A stretch of 64,000 nt of DNA from an uncultured Clostridia bacterium (GTDB lineage: Bacteria > Bacillota > Clostridia > UMGS1810), in contig CAKSTL010000010.1 in the NCBI GenBank assembly GCA_934500875.1, positions 1-64,000 of the forward strand, given 5' to 3'. The stretch's first letter is position 1; every line of letters starts with the position of its first letter. The notes under the pieces were generated by a model. It did no database searches. It was not told the origin of the DNA and worked only from the letters and a program-made list of their open reading frames with translations. The translations under genes were made by a program, and so were the position numbers. This document shows positions 1 through 7,789 of this stretch, piece after piece.

Positions 1-252
1 GGCTCTCGGTCGCTACCAACCTTTTGCGTGTGAGCGCCTTACGGCGCAAGGGGTTTTTCGGTCAGCCTTCCGCATTGTAATGGACTTCGCTACATTCCGA
101 TTTTTTTATTTCATAAAAAAATCAGTCACCCGCTCCAATGCTTCCTCCTCTTTCGCAAAAGATCACGCTCGGTTCGCCTGCTGGCTTGCAAGCGCACTCA
201 CGACGGCTCTCGGTCGCTGCCACCTTTTTGCGTGTGAGCGCCTTACGGCGCA
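1..252. repeat. Direct repeat, two units spaced 204 bp
   Basis: Bases 1-48 and 205-252 align without gaps with three mismatches. Both contain the small hairpin GCGCC-TTAC-GGCGC. The sequence between (about 60-204) is not a convincing gene. The first unit touches the window edge, so an array may continue to the left. A short open frame across it (80-298) has no ribosome binding site or recognisable domain and is not annotated. Confidence 0.6.
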
Positions 253-276
253 GGGGGGTGTTTTAGCACTTAAAAC

Positions 277-310
277 AAGGAACTTTCAAGCTTTTTGAAA
301 GTCCTTATTT
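277..310 (+). terminator. Terminator-like hairpin with T-run
   Basis: AAGGAACTTTCAA and TTGAAAGTCCTT pair with one bulged base and are followed by ATTTTTTTT. In plus orientation it could end a transcript entering from the left edge; it also lies about 100 bp beyond the end of the minus-strand regulator gene, but without a T-run on that strand. Confidence 0.5.
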
Positions 311-403
311 TTTTGCAAATTATTATAATTTGCGATAAATTTCTTTGACAAAATATAATCTTTTCGGAATTTGCAGCCTGTTATTTGCACTTGCACGAGC
401 GTT

Positions 404-604
404 TTATTCCTTTTTATAGACCAGAATTTCCTCCACTTTGCAGTCAAGATAAGAACATAAATCGTCAAGAGTCTGCGTGCTTATCGGTTTGTTGTGCTTA
501 AGCCTGTCAAGAAGGCTTCTGCTTACGCCGAAGTCGTTAATAAGTCTGTACGTGGAAATGCCTTTTTCTTTCATAGTTTTATAAAGCGGTTCATAAGAAA
601 TCAT
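404..604 (-). CDS. Small Cro/C1-type helix-turn-helix regulator
   Basis: A 66-residue protein that is almost entirely one helix-turn-helix domain of the XRE/Cro-C1 type. The recognition region reads GVSRSLLDRLKHNKPIST and is followed by TLDDLCSYLDCKVEEIL, which is typical of the short 'HTH_26' regulators of Firmicutes. It has no second domain, so it probably acts as a dimer on DNA. AGGAGG lies about 10 bases upstream of the ATG. It is divergent from the zinc-ribbon gene at 756. The shared 150-bp gap contains repeated AGAGTA/TACTCT half-sites around the promoters, which fits local autoregulation and control of the neighbour. The regulatory link is inferred from position. Confidence 0.8.
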   Translation of the reverse strand: MISYEPLYKTMKEKGISTYRLINDFGVSRSLLDRLKHNKPISTQTLDDLCSYLDCKVEEILVYKKE

Positions 605-638
605 ATCATAATTCCTCCTACTTTATAATGGTAAAATA

Positions 639-702
639 TACTCTTAGTATTGACAATTGTCGATAAATAGAGTACAATAATATATGCTCTATATATAGAG
701 TA
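639..702 (+). promoter_or_regulatory. Sigma-A promoter with AGAGTA operator half-sites
   Basis: TTGACA (650-655), 17 bp, TACAAT (673-678) form a near-consensus promoter for the zinc-ribbon genes. TACTCT at 639-644 and AGAGTA at 669-674 and 697-702 are half-sites. The perfect 14-bp palindrome CTCTATATATAGAG spans 687-700, just at the expected start of transcription. This is a plausible operator cluster for the divergent Cro/C1-type regulator. Confidence 0.65.
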
Positions 703-755
703 TATTTTGGCAAACTTTGTTGTAAGGTATGCAAAAAAAGAGAGGAGAAATTTTT

Positions 756-1394
756 ATGTCATTTTGTCCAAAATGCGGCAGCCGGCTGAGTGACGGAGCA
801 ATGTTCTGTCCGGGTTGCGGAAAAGCCGTGGGCGCAGAGGGTGCGCAAAATCAGCAAAATCAGCAAAATCAGCAGCAAACGCAGTATCAGCAAACGTATC
901 AGCCGTCTTATCAGACGCAGTATCAGACAAGGTTTTATCCGCCGGTAAAAAACATTCTTCAGCAGCTTTCCGAAAAAATTAAAATCCAGGCGATTCTGGC
1001 GATTGTAATAGCCTGTATACAGTATCTTATGGGATTTTGGTTTATAATCGCCGGCGCAGACGCCTATGACGGCACGGGTCTTATCGTATACGGAATATTC
1101 GTATTGCTTGTTGCCGCTTTAAACACAATTGTCAGCGTTCAGAACTTTAAACTCAGCGCAGACGTGTTAATATGCCCCGTCGGAATATTAAGCAGATTTT
1201 CGCCTATCGGCGGCTGTGTGGGCATTCTTATTTACAATATTTTCTTCGGCGGTCTTATCGGCATTGCGGTGTCGATTTATGCATTTATAATAAGAAATTT
1301 TGTTATAACCAACGAAATGCAGTTTGTCGAGATTGAGCAAAAATATAATATGCAGTATGCGAAAAATGCAGGCGCAGATGCCGGAGGTAATTAA
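756..1394 (+). CDS. Zinc-ribbon membrane protein
   Basis: The ATG at 756 is chosen over an upstream in-frame ATG at 729 because AGAGGAG sits 8 bases before it and the protein then begins directly with the zinc ribbon. The roughly 212-residue product has a double CxxC zinc ribbon at residues 4-26 (CPKCG...CPGCG), a Gln-rich low-complexity linker (about 30-65) and a membrane region with about four hydrophobic helices. Such zinc-ribbon membrane proteins are common in Clostridia and their function is unknown. The next gene starts two bases after its stop and carries the same kind of ribbon, so the two probably form an operon and perhaps a complex. Confidence 0.8.
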   Translation: MSFCPKCGSRLSDGAMFCPGCGKAVGAEGAQNQQNQQNQQQTQYQQTYQPSYQTQYQTRFYPPVKNILQQLSEKIKIQAILAIVIACIQYLMGFWFIIAGADAYDGTGLIVYGIFVLLVAALNTIVSVQNFKLSADVLICPVGILSRFSPIGGCVGILIYNIFFGGLIGIAVSIYAFIIRNFVITNEMQFVEIEQKYNMQYAKNAGADAGGN

Positions 1395-1395
1395 T

Positions 1396-3012
1396 ATGAT
1401 TTGTCAAAAATGCGGAAAAGAAAATACGGAAGAAAATAAGTTTTGCGTGCATTGCGGGCAGACTTTTGAAAAAGGGCAGACAGGCAATGTGAATGCTGAG
1501 CATAGCGCAAATACGCCTCAGAGTGTGAATGTCGCACAGGGCGCAAATGCGGATATGAATACAGCTTCGGCTGATTTTACTGCTGCACAATATGATAAAC
1601 AGCACACAACAGCCGATATGCAAAAATATTTGCAGTGCCAAAGGGCGGAAAACATTAAAAGAGGGGTATTGAAAAGAGAAAAGGCTTCGTCTGTAATATG
1701 GCTGATTTCAGGAATTTTGCAGTGCTTAATGTTTGCGATATTTATGTGTCAGAATATATTCTCGGCGTTTATAAGCACTTTGAGATACGGCGACAGTTCT
1801 TTCAGTTATTTTATAGCATTTATGCCGTCTCCTTTGGCAATCATCCTGCGCATTGCAATATTTATTACCGCTGTTGCCGGAATAAAGCTTTTCTTTAAAA
1901 GAAAATCGGAAAAACGGATTGTTAATTTGCAGCAAAAAACAGCAATACTGATGCTTGTATCTCAGCTTGTTATCTGTATTACAGTTGCAATTTGGGATAA
2001 ATTGCCGCATTGCTTTGGAGTTATAAACACCTGCATAGAATATTTCTCCGCAGATTTTGTGCGAGCTCTTGCGGACAAAATAAGCACTCGGATTTGTGTT
2101 AGGAGCAATGACTTCAAAAATATTCATGCGGCAATTCCGTTTTTCAGGGCGGTGCTGATTGTATTTTTTGCTCTTCCTGTCGTTTCGTCAGTGATTGAAG
2201 TTATCAATGCCATCGTTGTTAAGAAGAACAAAGCGGTATTTGAAGATGAAACGGATAATGCGGTTAAGAGAAGGAAAACACCGTTAAATCGCATATCCGT
2301 GGTTATATGTGCTTTTATTGCCGTTTCGTCGGTTTATCTTTTTACAGATGCAATCTTTGCCAAAATCCGTTCCAATGATGAAGAGCGTCTTGAAACGGCA
2401 ATTAAATACGGTCATCTTAACGGCTATAACGAAACAAGCATAGACACCGCAATTAACGCCATTTCAGGAAAAATATGCAAAATAGAAAAAAATTACGACC
2501 CGTATTTCTTCTATGACAGCAGTGACCCATATCGAAAAACATTTAACAGATATCTTAAGTTGTACTTTCCGCTTACAAAAGAGCAGAAACGGCTAAGATA
2601 TATGAATGTGAGCGTAGGTGGGTATAGCGGAGATGCAGCAGCTACGGTAAGTATGCTGTTTGAGGTTAAGACCTCCAGCGATTCCAAAATTATACGGCTG
2701 CGCAATGTTAATATAAATGACAAGGAGATAACCGGAGAAGAAAAGGAAAAATTCATCATAGAATATTTTGGCGGCGACTTATCAAAGCTTTATGACGACG
2801 GCGAATTTTACAAGAAATACGGGAAATATATCTCAAGCGACCAAACCTTGTTCCTTGATCCCGAATACGGAAATGCTGCAAATTATACATATAAATATTC
2901 AGGCACAAAAGATGTGTATGATTATGAGGTTAAAGGAAAAATTTTGTGGCTTAAGGTGTCCATTACCGTTGATAATGACGAAAAATACTACTGGGTGCCT
3001 GTAACCGACTAA
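1396..3012 (+). CDS. Large zinc-ribbon multi-pass membrane protein
   Basis: Start ATG at 1396 follows GGAGG (1383-1387). The 538-residue product opens with a CxxC...CxxC zinc ribbon (CQKCGKENTEENKFCVHCG). Next come an Asn/Ala-rich linker, about four hydrophobic segments between residues 100 and 270, and another membrane helix near 305-325 (RISVVICAFIAVSSVYLF). A C-terminal part of about 200 residues is probably outside the membrane. No catalytic motif is visible. The architecture resembles zinc-ribbon sensor or envelope proteins of Firmicutes, but no specific role can be assigned. It is translated from the same transcript as the preceding zinc-ribbon gene and ends at a strong hairpin. Confidence 0.75.
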   Translation: MICQKCGKENTEENKFCVHCGQTFEKGQTGNVNAEHSANTPQSVNVAQGANADMNTASADFTAAQYDKQHTTADMQKYLQCQRAENIKRGVLKREKASSVIWLISGILQCLMFAIFMCQNIFSAFISTLRYGDSSFSYFIAFMPSPLAIILRIAIFITAVAGIKLFFKRKSEKRIVNLQQKTAILMLVSQLVICITVAIWDKLPHCFGVINTCIEYFSADFVRALADKISTRICVRSNDFKNIHAAIPFFRAVLIVFFALPVVSSVIEVINAIVVKKNKAVFEDETDNAVKRRKTPLNRISVVICAFIAVSSVYLFTDAIFAKIRSNDEERLETAIKYGHLNGYNETSIDTAINAISGKICKIEKNYDPYFFYDSSDPYRKTFNRYLKLYFPLTKEQKRLRYMNVSVGGYSGDAAATVSMLFEVKTSSDSKIIRLRNVNINDKEITGEEKEKFIIEYFGGDLSKLYDDGEFYKKYGKYISSDQTLFLDPEYGNAANYTYKYSGTKDVYDYEVKGKILWLKVSITVDNDEKYYWVPVTD

Positions 3013-3021
3013 GAATACATA

Positions 3022-3055
3022 AAAAAACAAGTCTTGACATCAAGACTTGTTTTTT
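3022..3055. terminator. Bidirectional intrinsic terminator
   Basis: A stem ACAAGTCTTG / CAAGACTTGT with a four-base loop is flanked by A-run on the left and T-run on the right. It can end the zinc-ribbon operon on the plus strand and the KDG kinase gene on the minus strand, whose stop codons face each other here. Confidence 0.85.
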
Positions 3056-3082
3056 TGCAAAAATAAATTTATGAGGCAAAAT

Positions 3083-4105
3083 TTAACGTACCATTTCGTC
3101 CTGCCTGCCCACGGTTTTGTGCGATTTTATTACGCCTGTGATTTCGTCAATACTGCTTGCAAGCATATCGCCGGCAACGGTGTTTTTAACCGCCGAAGCC
3201 GCATTGCCTATTTCAAGCGCACTGCGAATATCGCCCGTTTTGATAAGTCCGTATAAAACCCCTGCAAGATATGCGTCGCCGCTGCCTATACGGTCAATAA
3301 CTTCAATGTTGTTATACGGCTCTTCTTCATAGAATTTGCCGTCAAAGAAAATTTTTGAATTAAAGTTATGGCGCATGGGTGATATAACCTCACGGCGTGT
3401 TGTGGCAACAAGCCTGCATCCGTAATCGGCAACATAGCTTTGCATAATTTCCTCAAGCGTTCCTGTTTTTTGCATCATACGTCTTGACGTTTCTTCCGAA
3501 ACAAACAGAAAATCAACGTATTTTAAAACCTTTTCTATAACGCTTTTTGCTTCTTCTTCCGTCCACAGCGCCGCACGGTAGTTTACGTCAAACGAAATAA
3601 GTGCGCCGGCATTGTGAAAGCGTTTTATTATTTCAAGCGCATTTTTCTGCAAATTCTTGTCTATCGCAAGTGTAATGCTGCTTATGTGAAATACCTTGGT
3701 TTTGGTGTAAATATCCTCGGGCAGCTCGTTTAAATCAAGAGTACACATAGATGACCTTGCACGGTCGTAAATAACTGCTGATTTTCTCGGATACGCACCG
3801 CTTTCGTAATAGTATACGCCAAGCCTTGCCTCGGGCGAGGTATCGTAAACTATGTAGTCGTCGCTCACGTTGCCGTAGCGTATTTTGTTGCGCACAAAAT
3901 GGCCGATTTTGTTTTGCGGAATTTTTGTGATAATTGCCGAGCGCACGCCGAGAACAGCCGCACCCGACACGACGTTCAGCTCGCTTCCGCCTATGTTTTT
4001 TTCAAATGTTTCACACTGCGAAATTTTTTCTTTTGCCGGCGACGACAGCCTGAGCATAATTTCGCCCATACCGATTATGTCAAATTCCGTATTCTGTTTG
4101 AACAT
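3083..4105 (-). CDS. kdgK: PfkB-family sugar kinase, probable 2-keto-3-deoxygluconate kinase
   Basis: Phosphorylates 2-keto-3-deoxygluconate (or a close 2-keto-3-deoxy sugar acid) with ATP in the cytoplasm, feeding the KDPG aldolase step. The roughly 340-residue protein has ribokinase features. An N-terminal GE(I)MLRLS segment is followed by a GGSELNVVSGAAVLG sugar/lid region. The C-terminal anion-hole/catalytic motif reads RIGSGDAYLAGVLYGL, with the base Asp in GSGD. The start at 4105 is preferred because GGAG lies at the right distance. A longer in-frame start at 4156 would lie inside the promoter. KDG kinase is favoured because a KDPG aldolase and a sugar-acid dehydratase lie about 22 kb away. 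Other PfkB substrates cannot be excluded. Confidence 0.75.
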   Translation of the reverse strand: MFKQNTEFDIIGMGEIMLRLSSPAKEKISQCETFEKNIGGSELNVVSGAAVLGVRSAIITKIPQNKIGHFVRNKIRYGNVSDDYIVYDTSPEARLGVYYYESGAYPRKSAVIYDRARSSMCTLDLNELPEDIYTKTKVFHISSITLAIDKNLQKNALEIIKRFHNAGALISFDVNYRAALWTEEEAKSVIEKVLKYVDFLFVSEETSRRMMQKTGTLEEIMQSYVADYGCRLVATTRREVISPMRHNFNSKIFFDGKFYEEEPYNNIEVIDRIGSGDAYLAGVLYGLIKTGDIRSALEIGNAASAVKNTVAGDMLASSIDEITGVIKSHKTVGRQDEMVR

Positions 4106-4127
4106 ATTCATCTCTCCTTTTTTTGCT

Positions 4128-4156
4128 ATTATAACACCCGTCAGGAAAAAATTCAA
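4128..4156 (-). promoter_or_regulatory. Promoter of the KDG kinase gene
   Basis: On the minus strand TTGAAT (4156-4151), 17 bp, TATAAT (4133-4128). The perfect -10 hexamer lies about 23 bp upstream of the chosen start codon, which supports that start. Confidence 0.75.
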
Positions 4157-4196
4157 TATACGCAGATAAAAAATATGCAGTGCGGTTTTGCAAAAT

Positions 4197-4507
4197 AAAA
4201 AGCGGAGGCTTTAGCCGCTCCTCGATAAGAAAGCATTGGTTTTGAAGCTGTATTTTAAATTCATACTACGTCAAAAACCTGCCATTATGCTTACCGCATA
4301 TGGCAGGTTTTATTTCTTGTCTGAATTGTAAAATCCAATATTCAAAACTGCTTTGCACCTTAAAAACGAGATTTTTTTGATGAATTTCAAGGCAAAAAAG
4401 CGAGTAATCCTGACGGATTGCGGTTTTTTTTAACGCAGAAAGGCGCAAAAAATATGTTTTTAAGGCAATGCTTACTTATCGAGGAGTGGCTTTAATCCTC
4501 CGCTTTT
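4197..4507. mobile_element. MITE-like element copy 1, inside a terminator
   Basis: A 277-bp element (4214-4490) with no coding capacity. Its terminal inverted repeats run GCCRCTC then, after about two bases, CGATAAGAAAGCATTG. The left inner copy is 4223-4238; the right copy at 4466-4481 has one change. TTTA flanks it on both sides (4210-4213 and 4491-4494), as a target duplication. Outside that, AAAAAGCGGAGG (4197-4208) and CCTCCGCTTTT (4497-4507) are the two halves of an intrinsic terminator stem that the insertion has split. That terminator would have served the minus-strand gene ending at 4513. A second copy lies in reverse orientation at 39.6 kb and matches across the whole length. Confidence 0.8.
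4277..4308. repeat. Central hairpin of MITE copy 1
   Basis: ACCTGCCAT (4277-4285) and ATGGCAGGT (4300-4308) flank a 14-base inner segment. Relative to the surrounding element, this inner segment is inverted in the copy at 39825-39856. Confidence 0.85.
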
Positions 4508-4512
4508 AAAAA

Positions 4513-6195
4513 CTAATTGTTTTCGATTTTGTATGTTTCGTTGTTGTAGTCCACCGTTACGGTTACGCCGTTTGAATAGGTTGTTTTGTATACGCCGTCC
4601 GACAGCTTTTCGTGATTTTCCATAAATTCGTAGCGTATTGAGGATAACTCTTCGTAATCTGACCACATCTGTTTTGCCCATTTTGCGGTTTTTGCAAGCT
4701 GCTCGTTTGTGTCGCACAAAAAGTCCTCGTCGCCCATCCAGCGGTTGTCGCTTGCAAAGTTGGCATAATAGCAAATAAGCGGTCTTCCGCCAAGCTCAAT
4801 AAGCTTAAGCCTGTTCTTTTCGCCCTTTGCAGGGTAGTTAAGCGTAAACGTGCAGGGATTGTAGAGGATAATTCCGTGGTAAACAAGATGCCAGAACGGA
4901 ACAATTTCGTCCGACATTGGAATTTTTTCGTTCTTGCCCATTGCAAAGTTTGAATACATTGCATAATCAAGGTATTCTGCGGCAAAGTCATAGCTCGATT
5001 CCGACGAAAATCCGCCGAAGGTTTCACGTGCAAGCTTCATTGTTTTGCTGTACCACATTGCACCGTCTTTGCGGTTTGAGGTGTGGTTTTTGTCATAGCA
5101 TTTCAAAATCGGAAGAATTGTTATAACGTCAATGTAGTGAATACCTTCAAATCCGAGCGCTTTGATTTTAGGCTGATTTTCGGTTTCAAATTTTTCGTAC
5201 TGACGTTTGGGGCAAACTTTGTACGGTCTGCCGCCCGACCAGCAGTAGGGACGTGCATAAACCGAGCCGTCCTTCTTTTTCAAAAGATATTCTTTATCAA
5301 AACAGTCTGCAATTGTGTATGCGGCGGTTGCGTCGTCGTGGCAGACAATGCCGTAGCCGTTGTCTTTAACGGTTTTAATAAGCTCTTTAAGCTTTTCTTC
5401 GCCGCCGAGGCGCTCGTCAACCGGGAAAATCTGCGGAAAACGTCCGTCATGACCGCCGATATTCCAGCCTACAAGACAAAATTCGGCATTTTTAATGCCC
5501 TCGTTTTTAAATGCCCTTGTTATATCCCCGACACGGTCAAAATCGCACGCAACGTGCATTTCCGGCTCTGTTTCGGGAGTTTGGTTTTCAACCGGGCTTG
5601 GCGCAGGCTTCCAGCCCTGACGTACACGCACTTCAATGCTGTCCGCAGCCTTTTTCAGACGGCTGTCGTTTTCAGCTCTCTGTTTAAGCGGAACACATCC
5701 CGTGCGCAGTTTATATTCACGGTATTTTCTTGCCATTGACGAATAGCTTCCGTCATCAAGACTGTAAAATTCAACTCTTATATCGTCGTAGGGCATATCG
5801 CAGTCAATGTAAAATCTCGGATATGTATAATAAACGCCGCTTTTTACCCCGACAACCATACCGAAATCGTACTGCATACCGGTGATGATTGCCAGAATTC
5901 CCGATTTGCCTTCGTTCATTCCGTAGCAGGTTACAAACGAAAATTCGTTTACGCTTTCGGTGTCCTCTCTTTCCTTAAAAAAGGTTTGAGCCGTGCCCGA
6001 TAAGCACATATCCGTTATAAAATATCCTTCGTCGCCGGTGTTTTTTACAAAGTAATCGTACAAAAAGTCAACATATTCAACGTTTTCGGAAAATGAATTT
6101 TTTTCAAGATAAACAATTTTTTTGCCGTCTTTTTCGTAAGATTTTGCGTCAAGTATGCGGCTTTCGCCGTTTGCAAGCTTTAATCTTGCTTTCAT
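4513..6195 (-). CDS. Large glycosidase-like protein (DUF5696-like)
   Basis: A 560-residue protein without signal peptide, so probably cytoplasmic. The N-terminal ~190 residues look like a beta-sandwich domain. From about residue 215 there is a pattern typical of a TIM-barrel carbohydrate-active enzyme. Strand ends carry acidic or aromatic residues: HVACDFDRVGD, FCLVGWNIGGHDGRFP, IVCHDDATAAYTI, GIHYIDVITILPI and FSSESSYDF. The Asp in the YIDV segment is a candidate catalytic acid. It is reminiscent of the DUF5696 proteins of Firmicutes, whose substrate is not established; I cannot assign a glycoside hydrolase family. ACGGAGGGG precedes the ATG. Its position next to the KDG kinase and the secreted beta-helix proteins suggests it acts on an imported oligosaccharide. 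Confidence 0.55.
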   Translation of the reverse strand: MKARLKLANGESRILDAKSYEKDGKKIVYLEKNSFSENVEYVDFLYDYFVKNTGDEGYFITDMCLSGTAQTFFKEREDTESVNEFSFVTCYGMNEGKSGILAIITGMQYDFGMVVGVKSGVYYTYPRFYIDCDMPYDDIRVEFYSLDDGSYSSMARKYREYKLRTGCVPLKQRAENDSRLKKAADSIEVRVRQGWKPAPSPVENQTPETEPEMHVACDFDRVGDITRAFKNEGIKNAEFCLVGWNIGGHDGRFPQIFPVDERLGGEEKLKELIKTVKDNGYGIVCHDDATAAYTIADCFDKEYLLKKKDGSVYARPYCWSGGRPYKVCPKRQYEKFETENQPKIKALGFEGIHYIDVITILPILKCYDKNHTSNRKDGAMWYSKTMKLARETFGGFSSESSYDFAAEYLDYAMYSNFAMGKNEKIPMSDEIVPFWHLVYHGIILYNPCTFTLNYPAKGEKNRLKLIELGGRPLICYYANFASDNRWMGDEDFLCDTNEQLAKTAKWAKQMWSDYEELSSIRYEFMENHEKLSDGVYKTTYSNGVTVTVDYNNETYKIENN

Positions 6196-6357
6196 ATTAC
6201 CCCTCCGTTATGCATAAATATTTTACCGTATAAAAATACTTTAACAGTACAATTTATTATATAACATAACATCTTTGCCATCTATATGTTTTTAAACCTG
6301 TTTTTGCAAAAAATAAACCTTTTTATTGTTTTTTAAATATATTTTGCAAATATTTTA

Positions 6358-6386
6358 TTGAAATTTTTAAAATGTTGTAGTATAAT
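6358..6386 (+). promoter_or_regulatory. Promoter of lemA-like operon
   Basis: TTGAAA (6358-6363), 17 bp, perfect TATAAT (6381-6386), 35 bp before the LemA start codon. The rest of the gap 6196-6357 is AT-rich and shows nothing further. Confidence 0.8.
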
Positions 6387-6421
6387 AAGTAAAATTAAAT
6401 TTAATTTAAGGAGTACAAATT

Positions 6422-6985
6422 ATGAAAAAAGGAACGGCTATTCTTATAGCGGTAGTTGCCGTGATTGCCGTAATTGCCATTTCGTGCGTCGGTTCGTACA
6501 ATTCGCTTGTTGCCGAGCGTGAAAATGTTGACACGCAGTATGCCGCAATCGAAACACAGCTTCAGAGAAGGGTTGACCTTATACCGAATCTTGTAAATAC
6601 GGTTAAAGGCTACACCTCGCACGAGAGCGAAGTTATAGGTGCGGTGTCGGACGCAAGGGCACGTCTTGCGGGTGCGTCCACAAAGGAAGAGAAGGCGAGT
6701 GCGGACACTGAGCTTACAGGCGCTCTCAGCCGTCTTTTGATGGTGGTTGAAAACTATCCCGACCTTAAGGCGGATACGCAGTTTACGGCGCTTTCGGATG
6801 AGCTTGCCGGAACGGAGAACAGAATTGCCGTGGCACGAAAAGATTACAACGACGCCGCAAAGGAATACAACACAAAAATCAAAACTTTTCCGAAGGTTAT
6901 AATCGCAAACCTTTTCGGATTTGAAAAAGCGGATTATTTTGAGGCTGCCGAGGGTGCAAAAACAGCGCCGCAGGTTAATTTTTAA
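6422..6985 (+). CDS. lemA: LemA family membrane protein
   Basis: A 187-residue protein with one N-terminal membrane helix (residues about 5-25). It is followed by the helical LemA domain with the characteristic YNSLV..RENVDTQYAAIETQLQRRVDLIPNLVNTVKGY segment and, later, YPDLKADTQF and ENRIAVARKDYNDAAKEYN. AAGGAG precedes the ATG. LemA proteins are widespread and membrane-anchored; their biochemical role is uncertain. The next gene encodes a TPM-domain protein, and this LemA-TPM pairing is very common in bacteria, suggesting a shared envelope function. Confidence 0.92.
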   Translation: MKKGTAILIAVVAVIAVIAISCVGSYNSLVAERENVDTQYAAIETQLQRRVDLIPNLVNTVKGYTSHESEVIGAVSDARARLAGASTKEEKASADTELTGALSRLLMVVENYPDLKADTQFTALSDELAGTENRIAVARKDYNDAAKEYNTKIKTFPKVIIANLFGFEKADYFEAAEGAKTAPQVNF

Positions 6986-6994
6986 GGTGTGAAT

Positions 6995-7771
6995 ATGAAA
7001 AAAACCGTTATGCTGTTTTTGTGTGTGTTTTTATTTTTTTCACCCATATGCGCACTTGCGGACGTTCCGGCTCCGACAAAGGATTTTTACGCAGCCGATT
7101 ATGCAGATATTTTGTCGCCCGAAACCGAAAGATTCATTATTTCGCAGTCAAATGCTCTGTGCAGTGCAACGCAGGCGCAGATTGTTGTTGCAACGGTTGA
7201 AAATATGGACGGCAAAAACGAGCGTGAATATGCCTTGGAGCTTGCCAGAAGCTGGAAGATAGGCGGAGAAAAAAATAACGGATTGCTTATTTTTGTTGCG
7301 CTTGAGGAGAGAAAAATTGATATCGAAGTGGGCTACGGTCTTGAAGGTGCAATTCCTGATTCGAAGTCCGGCAGGCTCATTGACACGTATGCGCTCGATT
7401 ATCTTAAAAACGACGATTTTGACGGCGGTATTTTAAACCTTTACAAAGCCGTTTTAAAAGAGGTGTATGCCGAGTACGGACTTGAGGTTCCCGAGGATGC
7501 GGTGCCGGACGAGGTGCAGGATGAGGAAGATGACGGGGATGATGTAAGCATAGGATTTATTATAATTTCGTTTGTGTTTATCATTCTGATATGCATATCG
7601 GTTGCAAGAAAAGGTGGCGGCAAAGGCGGCGGCGGAAACGGCGGAAGATATTTCGGCCCGACAAATACGGGCGGTTTCGGAGGATTTTCCGGCGGAGGGT
7701 CATCCTCGTCGGGAGGAAGCTTCGGAGGCGGCGGCAGCTTTGGCGGCGGCGGAAGTTCACGTGGTTTTTAG
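6995..7771 (+). CDS. TPM-domain (YgcG-type) membrane protein
   Basis: A signal peptide (MKKTVMLFLCVFLFF...ALA) leads into a TPM/Psb32 domain at about residues 25-165. This includes DYADILSPETERFI, AQIVVATVENMDG, REYALELARSWKIG and NNGLLIFVALEERKIDIEVGYGLEGAIPD. An acidic linker, a membrane helix (GFIIISFVFIILICISVA) and a Gly/Ser-rich tail ending GGGGSSRGF complete it. The tail is characteristic of YgcG-like proteins. ATG at 6995 is preferred over GTG at 6989, because AAGGTG is then correctly spaced. It lies nine bases after lemA and is presumably co-transcribed. The function is probably in the envelope and is not defined. Confidence 0.9.
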   Translation: MKKTVMLFLCVFLFFSPICALADVPAPTKDFYAADYADILSPETERFIISQSNALCSATQAQIVVATVENMDGKNEREYALELARSWKIGGEKNNGLLIFVALEERKIDIEVGYGLEGAIPDSKSGRLIDTYALDYLKNDDFDGGILNLYKAVLKEVYAEYGLEVPEDAVPDEVQDEEDDGDDVSIGFIIISFVFIILICISVARKGGGKGGGGNGGRYFGPTNTGGFGGFSGGGSSSSGGSFGGGGSFGGGGSSRGF

Positions 7772-7789
7772 ACAAAAATGGAGGTTAAT

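Noticed and set aside
1..252. CRISPR array
   Set aside because: Only two units with a 156-bp interval; unit length and spacing do not fit, and no cas genes are in the window.
80..298. Short open frame over the left-edge repeat
   Set aside because: No ribosome binding site, no domain, and it runs through the repeat and into a terminator hairpin.
5083..5739. Plus-strand open frame of 218 codons
   Set aside because: Overlaps the glycosidase-like minus-strand gene, which has a better start site and composition.
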